From the NCBI RefSeq assembly GCF_040822065.1, contig NZ_CP162005.1:2294001-2358000 (forward strand): a stretch of DNA of 64,000 nucleotides. Direction: 5' to 3'. Position numbers and translations under genes: made by a program. This DNA comes from Pedobacter sp. WC2423. Its GTDB lineage: Bacteria > Bacteroidota > Bacteroidia > Sphingobacteriales > Sphingobacteriaceae. Below, in pieces: positions 47,785-57,606 of the stretch (position 1 is its first letter; every line of letters starts with the position of its first letter). Under the pieces are notes generated by a model. That model was not told the origin of the DNA and ran no database searches. It worked only from the letters and a program-made list of their open reading frames with translations.

Positions 47785-48930
47785 ATGTCGTACTGTATAA
47801 CCTTAATACATGGAACATTTGCAAAAGATGCCCCATGGACATTAGAAAATTCAGCTTTTTGCAACCAACTAAGACTACATTTAGGGGATGATATTCTAAT
47901 TAATGAATTTAACTGGTCAGGCAAAAACTCACATCAATCACGTATTTCTGCATCTTTAGCCTTGGCTGAAAAGTTAAAGCAGCAAACGATTGATCATCCA
48001 AACGATAGAAAGATAATTTTTGCTCATAGTCATGGTGGAAATATAGCTATGTATGCCCTCAGGGAGATTGATATTGCAAATGAGAAATTTGAACTGATAA
48101 CTATGGCAACACCATTTCTCCATCCAAAAAAAGGAAAGTTAATCGATAACCTGGAGCCCTACCTAAAATTAATCCCCATAAGTGCCTTAGCCATACTTGG
48201 ACTCTTTTGGATTCTCATCTTGATGATATTTATAGTAGTACTTTATCAGGACAAACACCTATATATTTATGTAGTAAGTTTAACCGGTATTTTCATCGTT
48301 TTAGGAAACTACTTATTTGTTCCATATTTTAAAAAGTACTTAAAACGGAAATTTGACTTGTTACCAGACATTATTGATAATTTAATTGAAAAGATTTCAG
48401 TTGAAAAGTTAAAAAATGATTTATCTATGCTAATAGTTATAGATCGCTGGGATGAAATTAAGTTATTTTTTGCTGGGTTATCCAGTATATGGAGGGTCAT
48501 TCATGCACTGCATATTGCACTAGTCATTTTTGCACGCAATTCAAACAAACTATTTCTTCTATGCCTTTTTTTGAGTGCTATACTGTCAAAAATAAATTTC
48601 AATTTACCAGTTGACTGGCTTTTGTATTTTTGTGGAATACTCCTGTTCTTCTGGATGTTATTTCCAGGTATATCATTACTCTTTTCATTTTCACTTTATT
48701 TTTTCAGATCAAATATTTTTGTTTTGGGCCGGGAGTCCATATACGAGCAGCTATTTATACCTATCAAAATCTCTATAAAACCCGCTGACTTTAAAAAAAG
48801 TGATTTTATTCAATATAATTTGAAAAGGAGAAATTTATTGAAGCATAGCATATACGTTTATGAAGAAGTTATTTATGATATATGCAATTGGATAAAAGGG
48901 AATAAAAAAGAATCTGTCAAGCCTGACTAA
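47785..48930 (+). CDS. Membrane-anchored alpha/beta-hydrolase, unknown role
   Basis: 381 residues. The N-terminal 115 residues look like a lipase/esterase-type alpha/beta-hydrolase: LIHGTF (oxyanion region), FNWSGKN and the nucleophile motif FAHSHGGNIA (residues 79-88, Ser82). Then come several hydrophobic segments (about 133-155, 160-180, 245-262, 280-305) and a basic C-terminal tail; the His of the triad is not obvious. A+T-rich, alone after the repeat-filled stretch. A role in lipid turnover or phage defence is possible, but nothing proves it. Confidence 0.65.
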   Translation: MSYCITLIHGTFAKDAPWTLENSAFCNQLRLHLGDDILINEFNWSGKNSHQSRISASLALAEKLKQQTIDHPNDRKIIFAHSHGGNIAMYALREIDIANEKFELITMATPFLHPKKGKLIDNLEPYLKLIPISALAILGLFWILILMIFIVVLYQDKHLYIYVVSLTGIFIVLGNYLFVPYFKKYLKRKFDLLPDIIDNLIEKISVEKLKNDLSMLIVIDRWDEIKLFFAGLSSIWRVIHALHIALVIFARNSNKLFLLCLFLSAILSKINFNLPVDWLLYFCGILLFFWMLFPGISLLFSFSLYFFRSNIFVLGRESIYEQLFIPIKISIKPADFKKSDFIQYNLKRRNLLKHSIYVYEEVIYDICNWIKGNKKESVKPD

Positions 48931-48936
48931 ACATTA

Positions 48937-49389
48937 CTAGAAATTAACCGGTGTGGCCTGCCTTGCAACCAGTTTCCAATCGTTATCTTTTTTTACCCAG
49001 ATATTAGTAAATCGTCTTTTAAGCTGCTTAGCTGATTTTTCGCCATCTGCCTTTTGAAACTCAGTTTCGGCCCCCATAACAACAGCAATATTACCATTAA
49101 ATGTAATCCGTTCAATATTTCTGTCCACCTTAGAAAATACATGTCCTCCTTTGAGAATATTTAAAATTTGCTTTCTGGTAACTATTTTTCCATTTGCATT
49201 ATTTACAACATATTCTTCCGTCCAGATATTTTTGAGTGCAATAGTATCATTTTTATCTAAAAATGCTGTCCAGGTTTTTTCCAGCTCACGAATTTTTAGA
49301 TCATCTGATGCATGTTGCTGAGCTTGCGCCAAATTTATGGTGCTCATCAACAATACTGTAAATACAAAAGGAAGGATATATTTTTTCAT
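48937..49389 (-). CDS. Secreted NTF2-like (SnoaL/DUF4440) protein
   Basis: 150 residues with a signal peptide (MKKYILPFVFTVLLMSTINLAQAQ). The mature part is a cone-shaped NTF2-like fold: IRELEKTWTAFLDKNDTIAL, WTEEYVVNNANGKIVTR and the end FTNIWVKKDNDWKLVARQAT. Periplasmic; substrate unknown. Convergent with the hydrolase gene. A decayed duplicate is at 49775-49846. Confidence 0.82.
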   Translation of the reverse strand: MKKYILPFVFTVLLMSTINLAQAQQHASDDLKIRELEKTWTAFLDKNDTIALKNIWTEEYVVNNANGKIVTRKQILNILKGGHVFSKVDRNIERITFNGNIAVVMGAETEFQKADGEKSAKQLKRRFTNIWVKKDNDWKLVARQATPVNF

Positions 49390-49715
49390 AATTACTCAAA
49401 CTTAAGCATATAACTATCCAATTTTTATGATCTGGATCATATGAACTTATGGAAATGATTAATCCGGTCAGTCTTTCATTTTTCAAATAAACTTTCCATT
49501 CAGGACAGGTAATTAATCTTCATATTAACCTGTCTGTTCCTTTGATTCTGGTGTAATACTGTAGAGGTTGTACTATACTAAAACCCAGTTACAAGTTCTA
49601 TCGGGTTTGAGGTTAAACCAAAGACTTACAGATCCATCTGCTTTAGTCAATTTTACAACATTCACAATATGGAAAAACAATATTAAGGAACTATTAGCAT
49701 AGGAAACAAACTAAT
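49390..49715. other. Intergenic stretch without a supported gene
   Basis: Promoter region of the NTF2-like gene and A+T-rich sequence. One short minus-strand frame (about 49575-49690) is open but has no start or recognisable domain. Confidence 0.4.
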
Positions 49716-49755
49716 AACAGATCAACTTTATTCTAAATAATAAAGTTGATCTGTT
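49716..49755. terminator. 16-bp perfect hairpin
   Basis: AACAGATCAACTTTAT pairs with 49740-49755 around eight bases. It follows the Sus/GDPD operon (minus strand). Confidence 0.7.
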
Positions 49756-49774
49756 TATAAAAAGGGAAATTCTA

Positions 49775-49846
49775 AAAATGATACCCAATTTTTTCCAGCT
49801 TACGAATTCTTAGATCATCTGATGCCTGTTGTTGAGCTTGCAGCAT
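49775..49846 (-). pseudogene. Fossil of a second NTF2-like gene
   Basis: Reads LQAQQQASDDLRIRKLEKI, a close match to LAQAQQHASDDLKIRELEKTW at the start of the mature gene at 48937, then stops. A remnant of a tandem duplication. Confidence 0.65.
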
Positions 49847-49847
49847 C

Positions 49848-50795
49848 TTATCTGAGCCCTTTAATTTTCAGATACTTTAAAAGCTCAGCAGGCCTGTCCG
49901 TCTGAATTACATTTGCCCCATGAGCAATTACCCAGCCCCAATTTGCAGCTGCATTATCGGTTGCTGCTTCATCATCATGCCCGGCACATAATTCTGGCCA
50001 TAAGGTATTCACCCAAACAGTTATCCCTTTTTCTTTCATAAGTTTAATTGCTTCCAGTACGGGCGAGTTTTCAGTATTATAAATCACTTCAAAAGCAACA
50101 GGATTAAATTCCTTAATATACGCTTTGGTGAAACTAACCGGTCCTTCTGTTTCAGCAGGCTTATGAATGTTATAATCAGAAGGCCAAACCATAGGCATAT
50201 AAACAATACTGTCTACTAAGCTCCCTATTGACGAACGGAGTTCTTTAAAAGAACGGTTACCTTTGAAAATAGCCTGGTTAACAGTATTGGTCTCCTTTAA
50301 TACTTTGTAGGTTTCGGGAATCATGTCCCAGGCCTTATCAATATTTACCAATACCGGCTTTCCTTTTACAGCCAGCATCATTTCTTTCAAAGAAGACATC
50401 TTATACCTTGTAGGCATACCAGCCCCATTCTTCAAATTAACCTTTCGGATAGAGTCCAGCAGCAAATCACAAACCTTTCCTTTTCCGGTAGTCGTTCTGT
50501 CAATAGATGAATCATGAATAACAACCAGCTGTTTATCTTTGGTCATCTGTACATCAATCTCTACAATATCAACTCCAGCTTTCATGGCATACTCCACTGC
50601 CTTAATTGAATTTTCAGGAGCATTACGCCAATCCCCTCTGTGTGCAACCACTAAAACACGTTGAGCTGAAGGGTGCCTGAACTGTTCCATAAGCTCTTCC
50701 GGCCGAATTGCTTTTTGCTGTCCGGAAGCAGAGAAAATTGTCAACACTGAGGTCAAAAGGCATAAAACCATGCCCAATTTTGATAATATTTTCAT
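49848..50795 (-). CDS. Secreted glycerophosphodiester phosphodiesterase, second copy
   Basis: 315 residues with a signal peptide (about 25 residues, ending SASGQ). GDPD motifs: VVAHRGDWRNAPENS (HRG...PEN), VEIDVQMTKD (ExD) and VVIHDSSIDRTTTGKG (HD). It splits glycerophosphodiesters into glycerol 3-phosphate and an alcohol, in the periplasm or on the surface. Last gene of the SusCD operon, nine bases after its paralogue. Confidence 0.92.
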   Translation of the reverse strand: MKILSKLGMVLCLLTSVLTIFSASGQQKAIRPEELMEQFRHPSAQRVLVVAHRGDWRNAPENSIKAVEYAMKAGVDIVEIDVQMTKDKQLVVIHDSSIDRTTTGKGKVCDLLLDSIRKVNLKNGAGMPTRYKMSSLKEMMLAVKGKPVLVNIDKAWDMIPETYKVLKETNTVNQAIFKGNRSFKELRSSIGSLVDSIVYMPMVWPSDYNIHKPAETEGPVSFTKAYIKEFNPVAFEVIYNTENSPVLEAIKLMKEKGITVWVNTLWPELCAGHDDEAATDNAAANWGWVIAHGANVIQTDRPAELLKYLKIKGLR

Positions 50796-50804
50796 TTCTA
50801 AGTC

Positions 50805-51692
50805 TTATTTGTGCTGGTGAACTTCTTTTAAAAACCGCAATAAATCTTTTGGACGGTCTGTTTGAATAAAGTCGACATGTTTGTCCAGAAACCATTGGTA
50901 AATAGCAGGATTATCCAGAGCCTTGTCATCATTATGATGTGCATTATGGGCAGGCCATAATGAATTGACCCAAACATGATATCCAGCATTTCTCAGGACT
51001 TCAAAATCAATCAGATGATCTTCATTTTCGCCCACGGTAAATTCAAATCCAAATGGCTTATAATTCTTAGTGAACGCATTAATCTGTTTCATTCCCTCAC
51101 CTTTTTGCAACCTGATGATTGGCATATAATAAATAGAGTCCAGAACGTTCCCTAAACTGGCCCTGGCTTGCTGATAGTTCTGATCGCCTTTAAATAATAC
51201 CTGTTCAACCATATTTCTCGTTTTAACCATAGGGTATACCTTATGGATGTAGTCGAAGCCTTTATCCAGATTGAGCATGATTCTATCTTTAGCCAGGTCA
51301 AGTATCTGCTCCAGTGTTGGTACATGCATTTCTGTAGCTACACCCAAACCGTCCCTGAGATAAAATCCTTCCAGTTGCTGATAGGTATAATCTATTGGTT
51401 TACCTTTTCCGGTAGTTGTACGGTCTATAGTCTGGTCGTGCATTAAGACCAGTACGCTATCCTTTGTCATTGCCAAATCTATCTCAGCCATATCCACTCC
51501 CATTTCAATCGCTTTTCGTACAGCCAAAAGTGAATTCTCAGGTGCATTGCGCCAGTCTCCCCTGTGAGAAACTACGATTACAGGACTCTTTAAATGGGCT
51601 AACGTCTGTATTTGTACAGATTGACCAAAAGCGCTAAAGTTTATGAAGAAAAAACATAGCACTGTTAAATGTATAAAATCACTTTTTTTCAT
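50805..51692 (-). CDS. Secreted glycerophosphodiester phosphodiesterase, first copy
   Basis: 295 residues from the ATG at 51690-51692 (MKKSDFIHLTVLCFFFINFSAFG signal peptide); a TTG four codons upstream is less likely. The same motifs are present: VSHRGDWRNAPENS, AEIDLAMTKD, LMHDQTIDRTTTGKG. It is clearly a paralogue of the next gene; two secreted copies in a row suggest different substrate heads or dosage. It follows SusD in the operon. Confidence 0.92.
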   Translation of the reverse strand: MKKSDFIHLTVLCFFFINFSAFGQSVQIQTLAHLKSPVIVVSHRGDWRNAPENSLLAVRKAIEMGVDMAEIDLAMTKDSVLVLMHDQTIDRTTTGKGKPIDYTYQQLEGFYLRDGLGVATEMHVPTLEQILDLAKDRIMLNLDKGFDYIHKVYPMVKTRNMVEQVLFKGDQNYQQARASLGNVLDSIYYMPIIRLQKGEGMKQINAFTKNYKPFGFEFTVGENEDHLIDFEVLRNAGYHVWVNSLWPAHNAHHNDDKALDNPAIYQWFLDKHVDFIQTDRPKDLLRFLKEVHQHK

Positions 51693-51704
51693 CTTGATTA
51701 TCAA

Positions 51705-53135
51705 TTAATTATATCCCTTATTCTGTTTAATTGCCGGATCTGTATTGGTCTGGCTTTGTGGTATAGGCTGTACCAGATTATCCGCTGTAACCTTAACTCC
51801 CTGATAACCTGGAGTACGCGCAAAATAACTGTTCATCACGTCTATGGCCTGGTCTGTTCTGATCAAATCGAACCAACGGCTCCCCTCACCGATTAATTCC
51901 AACTGTCTTTCCAGCGCAATTACAGTTCTTAAACTATTCTGATCTGTAGTTACAGTTTTATCCAGACCAGCCCTGTTTCTAACCTGATTAAGGTTATCGA
52001 GTGCATTAACTGAATTTCCTGTTTCGTTATAACATTCTGCCAGCATGAGCAATACGTCTGCATACCTCAGTACAACCACGTTGCTTCCTCCATCTTCAAC
52101 TGTAGTAGAAGTTTGTACGAGTTTCCTCGTAAAAGGAACCCCGTCTTTAGTCATACCGAGATAAGCATCCCTCCTGCGGTCTTTAGAGGTAAAAGAATTA
52201 TAGATTTCCCTGGTCGGCAAATTGTGTCCTTTAGCCCCTGCTACAGTACCAGAAGGGCTGAACAGCTGAAAGGCATTGCTTCCCTCTTTGTTCCCGTTCA
52301 CACCAGAAGCAAACTGAACATCAAATATGATTTCTTCGTTATTTTTAAATGCAGGATCAAAAATCCGGGCAGGATCAGTTAGTAGTTTATAGCCAAGCGG
52401 GCCGACCTTAGTTAACTGGCCTATAGCTAAATCATACTTTTTTAAAGTGAGATAAACCTTACCCAGTAAAGCAAATGCTGCCCCTTGTGTCACCCTTCCA
52501 TTTATTGACCTTGCCGCCGGCAACAACTGGGCAGCTTTAATCAGATCCTGCTCTATCTGACCATATACCTCAGTTTTAGGTGTACGCCCCTGACCAAAAT
52601 AATCATTCACATTCGTTGTTTCTTTGATAACCAATGGTACATCGCCAAAAATCCTCACCAGGTTAAAATAAGTAAGCGCCCGGATATATAACATCTCGCC
52701 TTTTAGTTTATCTCTGTTAGCAGAAGCCATATCGATACCATCAATGCGGTTTAAAATCACATTGGTTTGCTGGATACCTTTATAGGCATCTTGCCAGGTC
52801 CCATCTACCAGACCGTTTAATGCGATTGCACTAAACATGTCCAGCTGGCCATAATTTCCATTATCATTAGCTGGTACTTCATCAAAAGTATTGTCTGATG
52901 GAATTTCTCCAAACACTAAATAATTAGATCCATATTGGCCTCCGTATTGAAGCATGGCATAGGCACCATTTACTCCCTCATTGAGCTGTGCTTCGTTTTT
53001 ATAAAAGGCAGTAAGCACTTTATCTGTTTGTGGTGTCATATCCAGCTTGCTTTTAGAACAGCCGGCAATCAGGACAACAGTAAGCCCCAGAGAAACATAG
53101 AATAGTTTTACAAGTCTGTATGTCATGTTAATCAT
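51705..53135 (-). CDS. RagB/SusD family nutrient-binding outer membrane lipoprotein
   Basis: 476 residues. The lipobox is at about residue 26 (VVLIAGCSKS). TPR-like helices (EMLYIRALTYFNLVRIFGDV is the SusD signature) and a C-terminal RagB domain (LELIGEGSRWFDLIRTDQA) follow. It caps the SusC pore and binds substrate on the cell surface. Four bases after SusC. Confidence 0.95.
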   Translation of the reverse strand: MINMTYRLVKLFYVSLGLTVVLIAGCSKSKLDMTPQTDKVLTAFYKNEAQLNEGVNGAYAMLQYGGQYGSNYLVFGEIPSDNTFDEVPANDNGNYGQLDMFSAIALNGLVDGTWQDAYKGIQQTNVILNRIDGIDMASANRDKLKGEMLYIRALTYFNLVRIFGDVPLVIKETTNVNDYFGQGRTPKTEVYGQIEQDLIKAAQLLPAARSINGRVTQGAAFALLGKVYLTLKKYDLAIGQLTKVGPLGYKLLTDPARIFDPAFKNNEEIIFDVQFASGVNGNKEGSNAFQLFSPSGTVAGAKGHNLPTREIYNSFTSKDRRRDAYLGMTKDGVPFTRKLVQTSTTVEDGGSNVVVLRYADVLLMLAECYNETGNSVNALDNLNQVRNRAGLDKTVTTDQNSLRTVIALERQLELIGEGSRWFDLIRTDQAIDVMNSYFARTPGYQGVKVTADNLVQPIPQSQTNTDPAIKQNKGYN

Positions 53136-53139
53136 TGTC

Positions 53140-56100
53140 TTAAAAATTAAAATTTAAACCTAGAATATACGATTTGGCTACAGGGTAGTTTGCATTATCA
53201 TAGCCTTGAGTTAATGGATCGGTAGAAGAGGCATCTACACTAAACCCCTTATAAGGAGTAAGCGTAAAAAGATTGTTTGCACTAAGATATACCTGCAATC
53301 CTGAAAGGCCGGCACTTTTAATCAATTTTGCCGGGAAACTATAGGCAAGCCTGATTGTACGCATACGGAGATAAGAAGCATTGTTAAAGTATATATCAGA
53401 CGTTCTTGCTTCCTTTCTATCGTTAGAAAAATTACCCAGATTAGGCGTAGCATAATAACCACCAGGATTATTGACAGGATGAAAACGATGGTCAAAATAG
53501 TCTTGCGAAGCTACCGCAAAGCCTTCACCTGGTCCAAGAACAGTGGAGAGCGGCCTGCTATAGATTTTTTTACCCAATTCACCGTTGATTGCAAAACTCA
53601 GATCAAAATTTCTATAAATGAAAGTACTTGAAAAACCGAAAGTCATTTCTGGTGCTGCAGTACCAAATCCTGCTTTATCTTTTGTATCAATGACACCGTC
53701 GCCATTTAAATCTTCCAGAATATAGTCACCAACTACAGTTCCGGCCATATGAGGTGAACTGTTTAATTGTTCCTGATTTTTGTAAACTCCACCTATTTTA
53801 TAACCATACATTTCGGCAATCGGCCCACCCACTCTGGTTCTGGCAAAATTATTTGAACCGGTAATAATCTCATCCTGCCCTTTACCCAAAGCCAAAACCT
53901 TGTTGTGATTGGTAGACATATTTAAAGAAGGTTTCCATTTCACCGCTCCAAGCATTATTGCTTTATTTAATCCCAGCTGAAGTTCAAAGCCCCAGTTCTT
54001 TATCTTTCCAATATTTTGAAGTGATTGTGTATAACCGGATTGTGCAGGCACAGGCACGTTTAAAAGCAGGTCATTTGTTTGAGATACATAATAATCTGCA
54101 GAAATATTCAGGTAATTATTGATCAGGTTCATATCCAGTCCCATGTTGATGGATTCAGCAACTTCCCACGATAAATCAGGATTAGGAGAAGTATTGATTC
54201 CATATCCCCCGGCCATCGCACCTCCAAAAACATAATTATCATTGGATAATAACGATTTTGAACCGTAGTTAGGGATCTGGTTGTTCCCGGTCTTGCCCCA
54301 GCCTGCACGAAGTTTCATGTAGCTCAGCCAGTTGTTATCTTTGTTAAAAAAGCTTTCTTCACTTAGCACCCAGCCTGCAGAGACAGCTGGAAAATAACTC
54401 CATTTAGAATTGTCACCAAACCTGGAAGAACCATCTCTACGAATAGATGCCGCCAGTAAGTACCGGTTATTATAGTTGTAATTAACCCTTGAAAAGTAAG
54501 AAATCAAAGTCCATTCATATTGATTTTCTTTCGCGGAAAAATTGGTTCCTCCCGATATATTCTTAATCTGATCATCAGGAAAATCAAATGCATCCACTGT
54601 ATTTCCCTGAAATTTCTCATACTGATAAGATTGCCCGGCAATAGCATCAATAGTGTGCTTACCAATTGATTTGCTAAACGAAAGCACGTTTTCATTCAAA
54701 TAATTTTTTGTTAAATTGATGATCCGCGTAGCCAGAGTTTTATCAGGAGCTGCCTGCCTGTATTTACCAACTCCCGAAGGATCAAACTGATTAAAATTAT
54801 AAGTAGAAATGTTTGCACCTAGGGATGTTTTAAAAGTAAAGTTTTTCAAAAAATTAACAGCCAGATAAGAATTTCCAAAGAGATTAAATTCATCAGCTTT
54901 ATTGTCTATCATTTGCATCATTGCTACAGGATTCTCACCCAGGGCACCATCAGTAGCAGTATTTGCTTTAATTTGTTCAGAGATATTTAAACCGCCAGAC
55001 GAATTATAAGGAGAAAAAAAAGGATAACTGATCATAGCAATAGCAAGCGGATCTGTATTCCAATCTCCGTTATTATTAAACAGGTTACGTTTGCTATAAG
55101 AGGGATTTGCTGTTATTCCAAACTTAATATCCCTGGTTAATGCAGAGGTGATATTGATGTTGGAGGAATATCTTTCATAGTCTGACCCGATCACAATTCC
55201 TTTCTGCTTAAAGTAATTTCCTGTTACTGAATACTTGCTCCGCTGGTCTCCACCAGAAATATTAAGGGTATGGCTGGTTATTGGAGCCGCCCTGAATACC
55301 TCATCCAGCCAATTGGTATTGGTTAATCCTGGTTGTTTTTGCAAATAAGGCAGAATATAATCAGGGATGAGCTCCCGCTTTGATGCTCCATTTTTTAACC
55401 TGGTTTGCGTATCGTCAGTTTCTTTTCGATTGGCCGGATCTTTAGATACATAGCCTGTATTTCTGGATTCCAGCATGAATTGCGCCATGTCGTAAGCACC
55501 AACCAGCTTCACTTTATCAGCACGCTGCTGAATTCCATAATAAGAATCAAAACTGACAGAGGTTTTACCGTCTCTGCCTTGCCTGGTTTCTATCATAATC
55601 ACGCCGTTAGCACCTCTTGATCCATAGATTGCTGTTGATGCCGCATCTTTTAATACTTCAATAGATTTAATTACATTAGGATCAATACTGTTCAATCCTG
55701 TTCCTTCGGATAGAGGAAAACCATCGACTACAATTAGTGGAGAAGTACCTGCAGTTAAAGTACCAGTACCGCGGATCTTAATCTGGCTCCCTCCTCCTGG
55801 AATTGCAGAATTTTCGACGATCTGAACGCCGGCGGCTTTACCTGCCATTGCCTGGGCAAAAGTCGAACCTGCATAAGCAGTGATATCCTCTGATTTTAAT
55901 GAAGAAATTGAACCGGTAACGCTTGATTTTTTCTGGGTTCCATAGCCCACCACTACAACATCGTTTAAAGTATTTTCATTTTCTTCCATCTTGATGGACA
56001 TTGCTGAAGCATACTTATCAAATTCCTGCGCTGTAGTTTTAAACCCGATATAAGAGAATGTCAGCATTCCAGCAGCATTCAGTGTCGTAATTTTAAAAGC

Positions 56101-56550
56101 GCCTTCCGAATCAGTTACAGCAGTTTGCGTGGTTCCTTTTTCCTTGACTGAAACACCAGGAACAGGTACTCCTGCTCCATCCGTTACGCGGCCTTTAATG
56201 ATATTTTGCCCCTGTTTTTTCTGTATAACAACCACAGAAACACTTCGGTTCCCTACTTTGAAAGCTATAGAAAAAAGATGTTCTAAATATTTAAGGGCAT
56301 CCCCCAATTCCAGATGGCTGATTTGCAGCTCATCGGCATAAAAGTCTTTGATAAGCTCTTCGGAATAGATAAATGAATAGCCGGATTGTTTGGACATTTC
56401 CTTAAAAATACTGGCAAGACTTGTCTTTTTACTGGATAGGATGGTTATTGTTTTTTTTTGAATTGGTACCTGGGAATAAGCTTTGCTGGTGATTACATTA
56501 TTTAACACAAATGCATACAGCAACAGCCCAATAGTAAAATATTTTTTCAT
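53140..56550 (-). CDS. SusC/RagA family TonB-linked outer membrane transporter with STN domain
   Basis: 1136 residues from the ATG at 56548-56550 (MKKYFTIGLLLYAFVL signal peptide); an upstream in-frame ATG at 56661 would mask it. Domain order: STN secretin/TonB N-terminal domain (about 45-110), CarboxypepD_reg-like domain (GRVTDGAGVPVPGVSVKEKG), TonB-dependent plug (DVVVVGYGTQKKSSVTG) and a 22-strand barrel ending in NFNF. The STN domain is the part that signals to FecR when substrate is bound. Confidence 0.95.
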   Translation of the reverse strand: MKKYFTIGLLLYAFVLNNVITSKAYSQVPIQKKTITILSSKKTSLASIFKEMSKQSGYSFIYSEELIKDFYADELQISHLELGDALKYLEHLFSIAFKVGNRSVSVVVIQKKQGQNIIKGRVTDGAGVPVPGVSVKEKGTTQTAVTDSEGAFKITTLNAAGMLTFSYIGFKTTAQEFDKYASAMSIKMEENENTLNDVVVVGYGTQKKSSVTGSISSLKSEDITAYAGSTFAQAMAGKAAGVQIVENSAIPGGGSQIKIRGTGTLTAGTSPLIVVDGFPLSEGTGLNSIDPNVIKSIEVLKDAASTAIYGSRGANGVIMIETRQGRDGKTSVSFDSYYGIQQRADKVKLVGAYDMAQFMLESRNTGYVSKDPANRKETDDTQTRLKNGASKRELIPDYILPYLQKQPGLTNTNWLDEVFRAAPITSHTLNISGGDQRSKYSVTGNYFKQKGIVIGSDYERYSSNINITSALTRDIKFGITANPSYSKRNLFNNNGDWNTDPLAIAMISYPFFSPYNSSGGLNISEQIKANTATDGALGENPVAMMQMIDNKADEFNLFGNSYLAVNFLKNFTFKTSLGANISTYNFNQFDPSGVGKYRQAAPDKTLATRIINLTKNYLNENVLSFSKSIGKHTIDAIAGQSYQYEKFQGNTVDAFDFPDDQIKNISGGTNFSAKENQYEWTLISYFSRVNYNYNNRYLLAASIRRDGSSRFGDNSKWSYFPAVSAGWVLSEESFFNKDNNWLSYMKLRAGWGKTGNNQIPNYGSKSLLSNDNYVFGGAMAGGYGINTSPNPDLSWEVAESINMGLDMNLINNYLNISADYYVSQTNDLLLNVPVPAQSGYTQSLQNIGKIKNWGFELQLGLNKAIMLGAVKWKPSLNMSTNHNKVLALGKGQDEIITGSNNFARTRVGGPIAEMYGYKIGGVYKNQEQLNSSPHMAGTVVGDYILEDLNGDGVIDTKDKAGFGTAAPEMTFGFSSTFIYRNFDLSFAINGELGKKIYSRPLSTVLGPGEGFAVASQDYFDHRFHPVNNPGGYYATPNLGNFSNDRKEARTSDIYFNNASYLRMRTIRLAYSFPAKLIKSAGLSGLQVYLSANNLFTLTPYKGFSVDASSTDPLTQGYDNANYPVAKSYILGLNFNF

Positions 56551-56665
56551 ACTTTTGGTAATTGAAATCTTAATAATATTTGATATAAGCACTTCGCGGA
56601 TGCGTATATTGAAAAATGGATTGAAGGGCACCACACTATGTGGTGCTTCTTCGTTTGTCAATAGA

Positions 56666-57517
56666 TTATTTTATCTCATACTGTAGTTTATTTATCTTTT
56701 TAACACTTAAACCAAACGGGTACCCCATTTCTTCAAGCGACTGCAATGGAGTGCTGTAATAGAAAGTCCCGGTAATCTTCATTTTTTCATTGACCCCTTC
56801 CTTGCTGCTGATCTTTACTCCATAAATTAAGGATAGCTGTTTTAAAACCTCAGTCAGGCTTGCATTCTTAAAATCAAGCTTAACATTTTTTGCAGTCAGG
56901 TTCTCCTGATGATTAAGGTTTGGCAATTCTTTTTTGGTGTTATATGACCATTGATCTCCTGGTTTCAATATAGCCGTTTTTGAATCTTTATAACTGACCT
57001 GGACTTTTCCCTCAAAAAGAGAAACCTTAGCAGTTGAATAATCCGGAGACATGTCTACTTTAAAAAAAGTCCCCAGTACTTTAGTCTTAAAACCTCCTGA
57101 GGTTACGGTAAAAGATTTCCCATTATGCTTCACCTTAAATATCGCATTCCCTTCCAGGCTAACATCTCTGTTAAACCAGCCAAATTCAGCAGGGTATTTA
57201 AGTTTACTATGTTGTCCCAGGATAATCTCAGTACTATCCTGCAGGAGAATTGTTTTTGAAGATTCATAGGAAATAACTTCAAGATAGTTGCTGTGGGAGG
57301 TCATATTCAATGCAATAGCTGATCCGGCAACCATCAGAACTGTGGCTGCAGCAGCTACCCACCAGTGGTTGTTCTTTTTCGCTGGACGGACCATTTTAAG
57401 ATCAATTTGCTCCCACATGCGCTCCTTTTGCCCGGAATCTAATTTTCCAGCTACAGGAAGCTCATCCCATAATTTCTCAAAATTGATATTTTCTATATTT
57501 TCTTTTTTCACTTTCAT
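56666..57517 (-). CDS. FecR family anti-sigma factor
   Basis: 283 residues. A short cytosolic part is followed by a membrane segment (about 52-70), the FecR domain (GQHSKLKYPAEF, GNAIFKVKHNGKSFTV, VLGTFFKVDM) and a C-terminal DUF4974 (FKNASLTEVLKQLSLIYGVK). It should pass the signal from the SusC STN domain to the ECF sigma factor encoded just upstream. Confidence 0.94.
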   Translation of the reverse strand: MKVKKENIENINFEKLWDELPVAGKLDSGQKERMWEQIDLKMVRPAKKNNHWWVAAAATVLMVAGSAIALNMTSHSNYLEVISYESSKTILLQDSTEIILGQHSKLKYPAEFGWFNRDVSLEGNAIFKVKHNGKSFTVTSGGFKTKVLGTFFKVDMSPDYSTAKVSLFEGKVQVSYKDSKTAILKPGDQWSYNTKKELPNLNHQENLTAKNVKLDFKNASLTEVLKQLSLIYGVKISSKEGVNEKMKITGTFYYSTPLQSLEEMGYPFGLSVKKINKLQYEIK

Positions 57518-57606
57518 AACCTATTACGTTTGAACAAATCAAACCACCACCTTCATCTGAATTGATAAAGATTTCTTAATATTGAGTTAAACTTATCTTA
57601 ATGAGA

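Noticed and set aside
49575..49690. Minus-strand frame ending SLWFNLKPDRTCNWVLV
   Set aside because: No start codon or ribosome-binding context, and no recognisable family.
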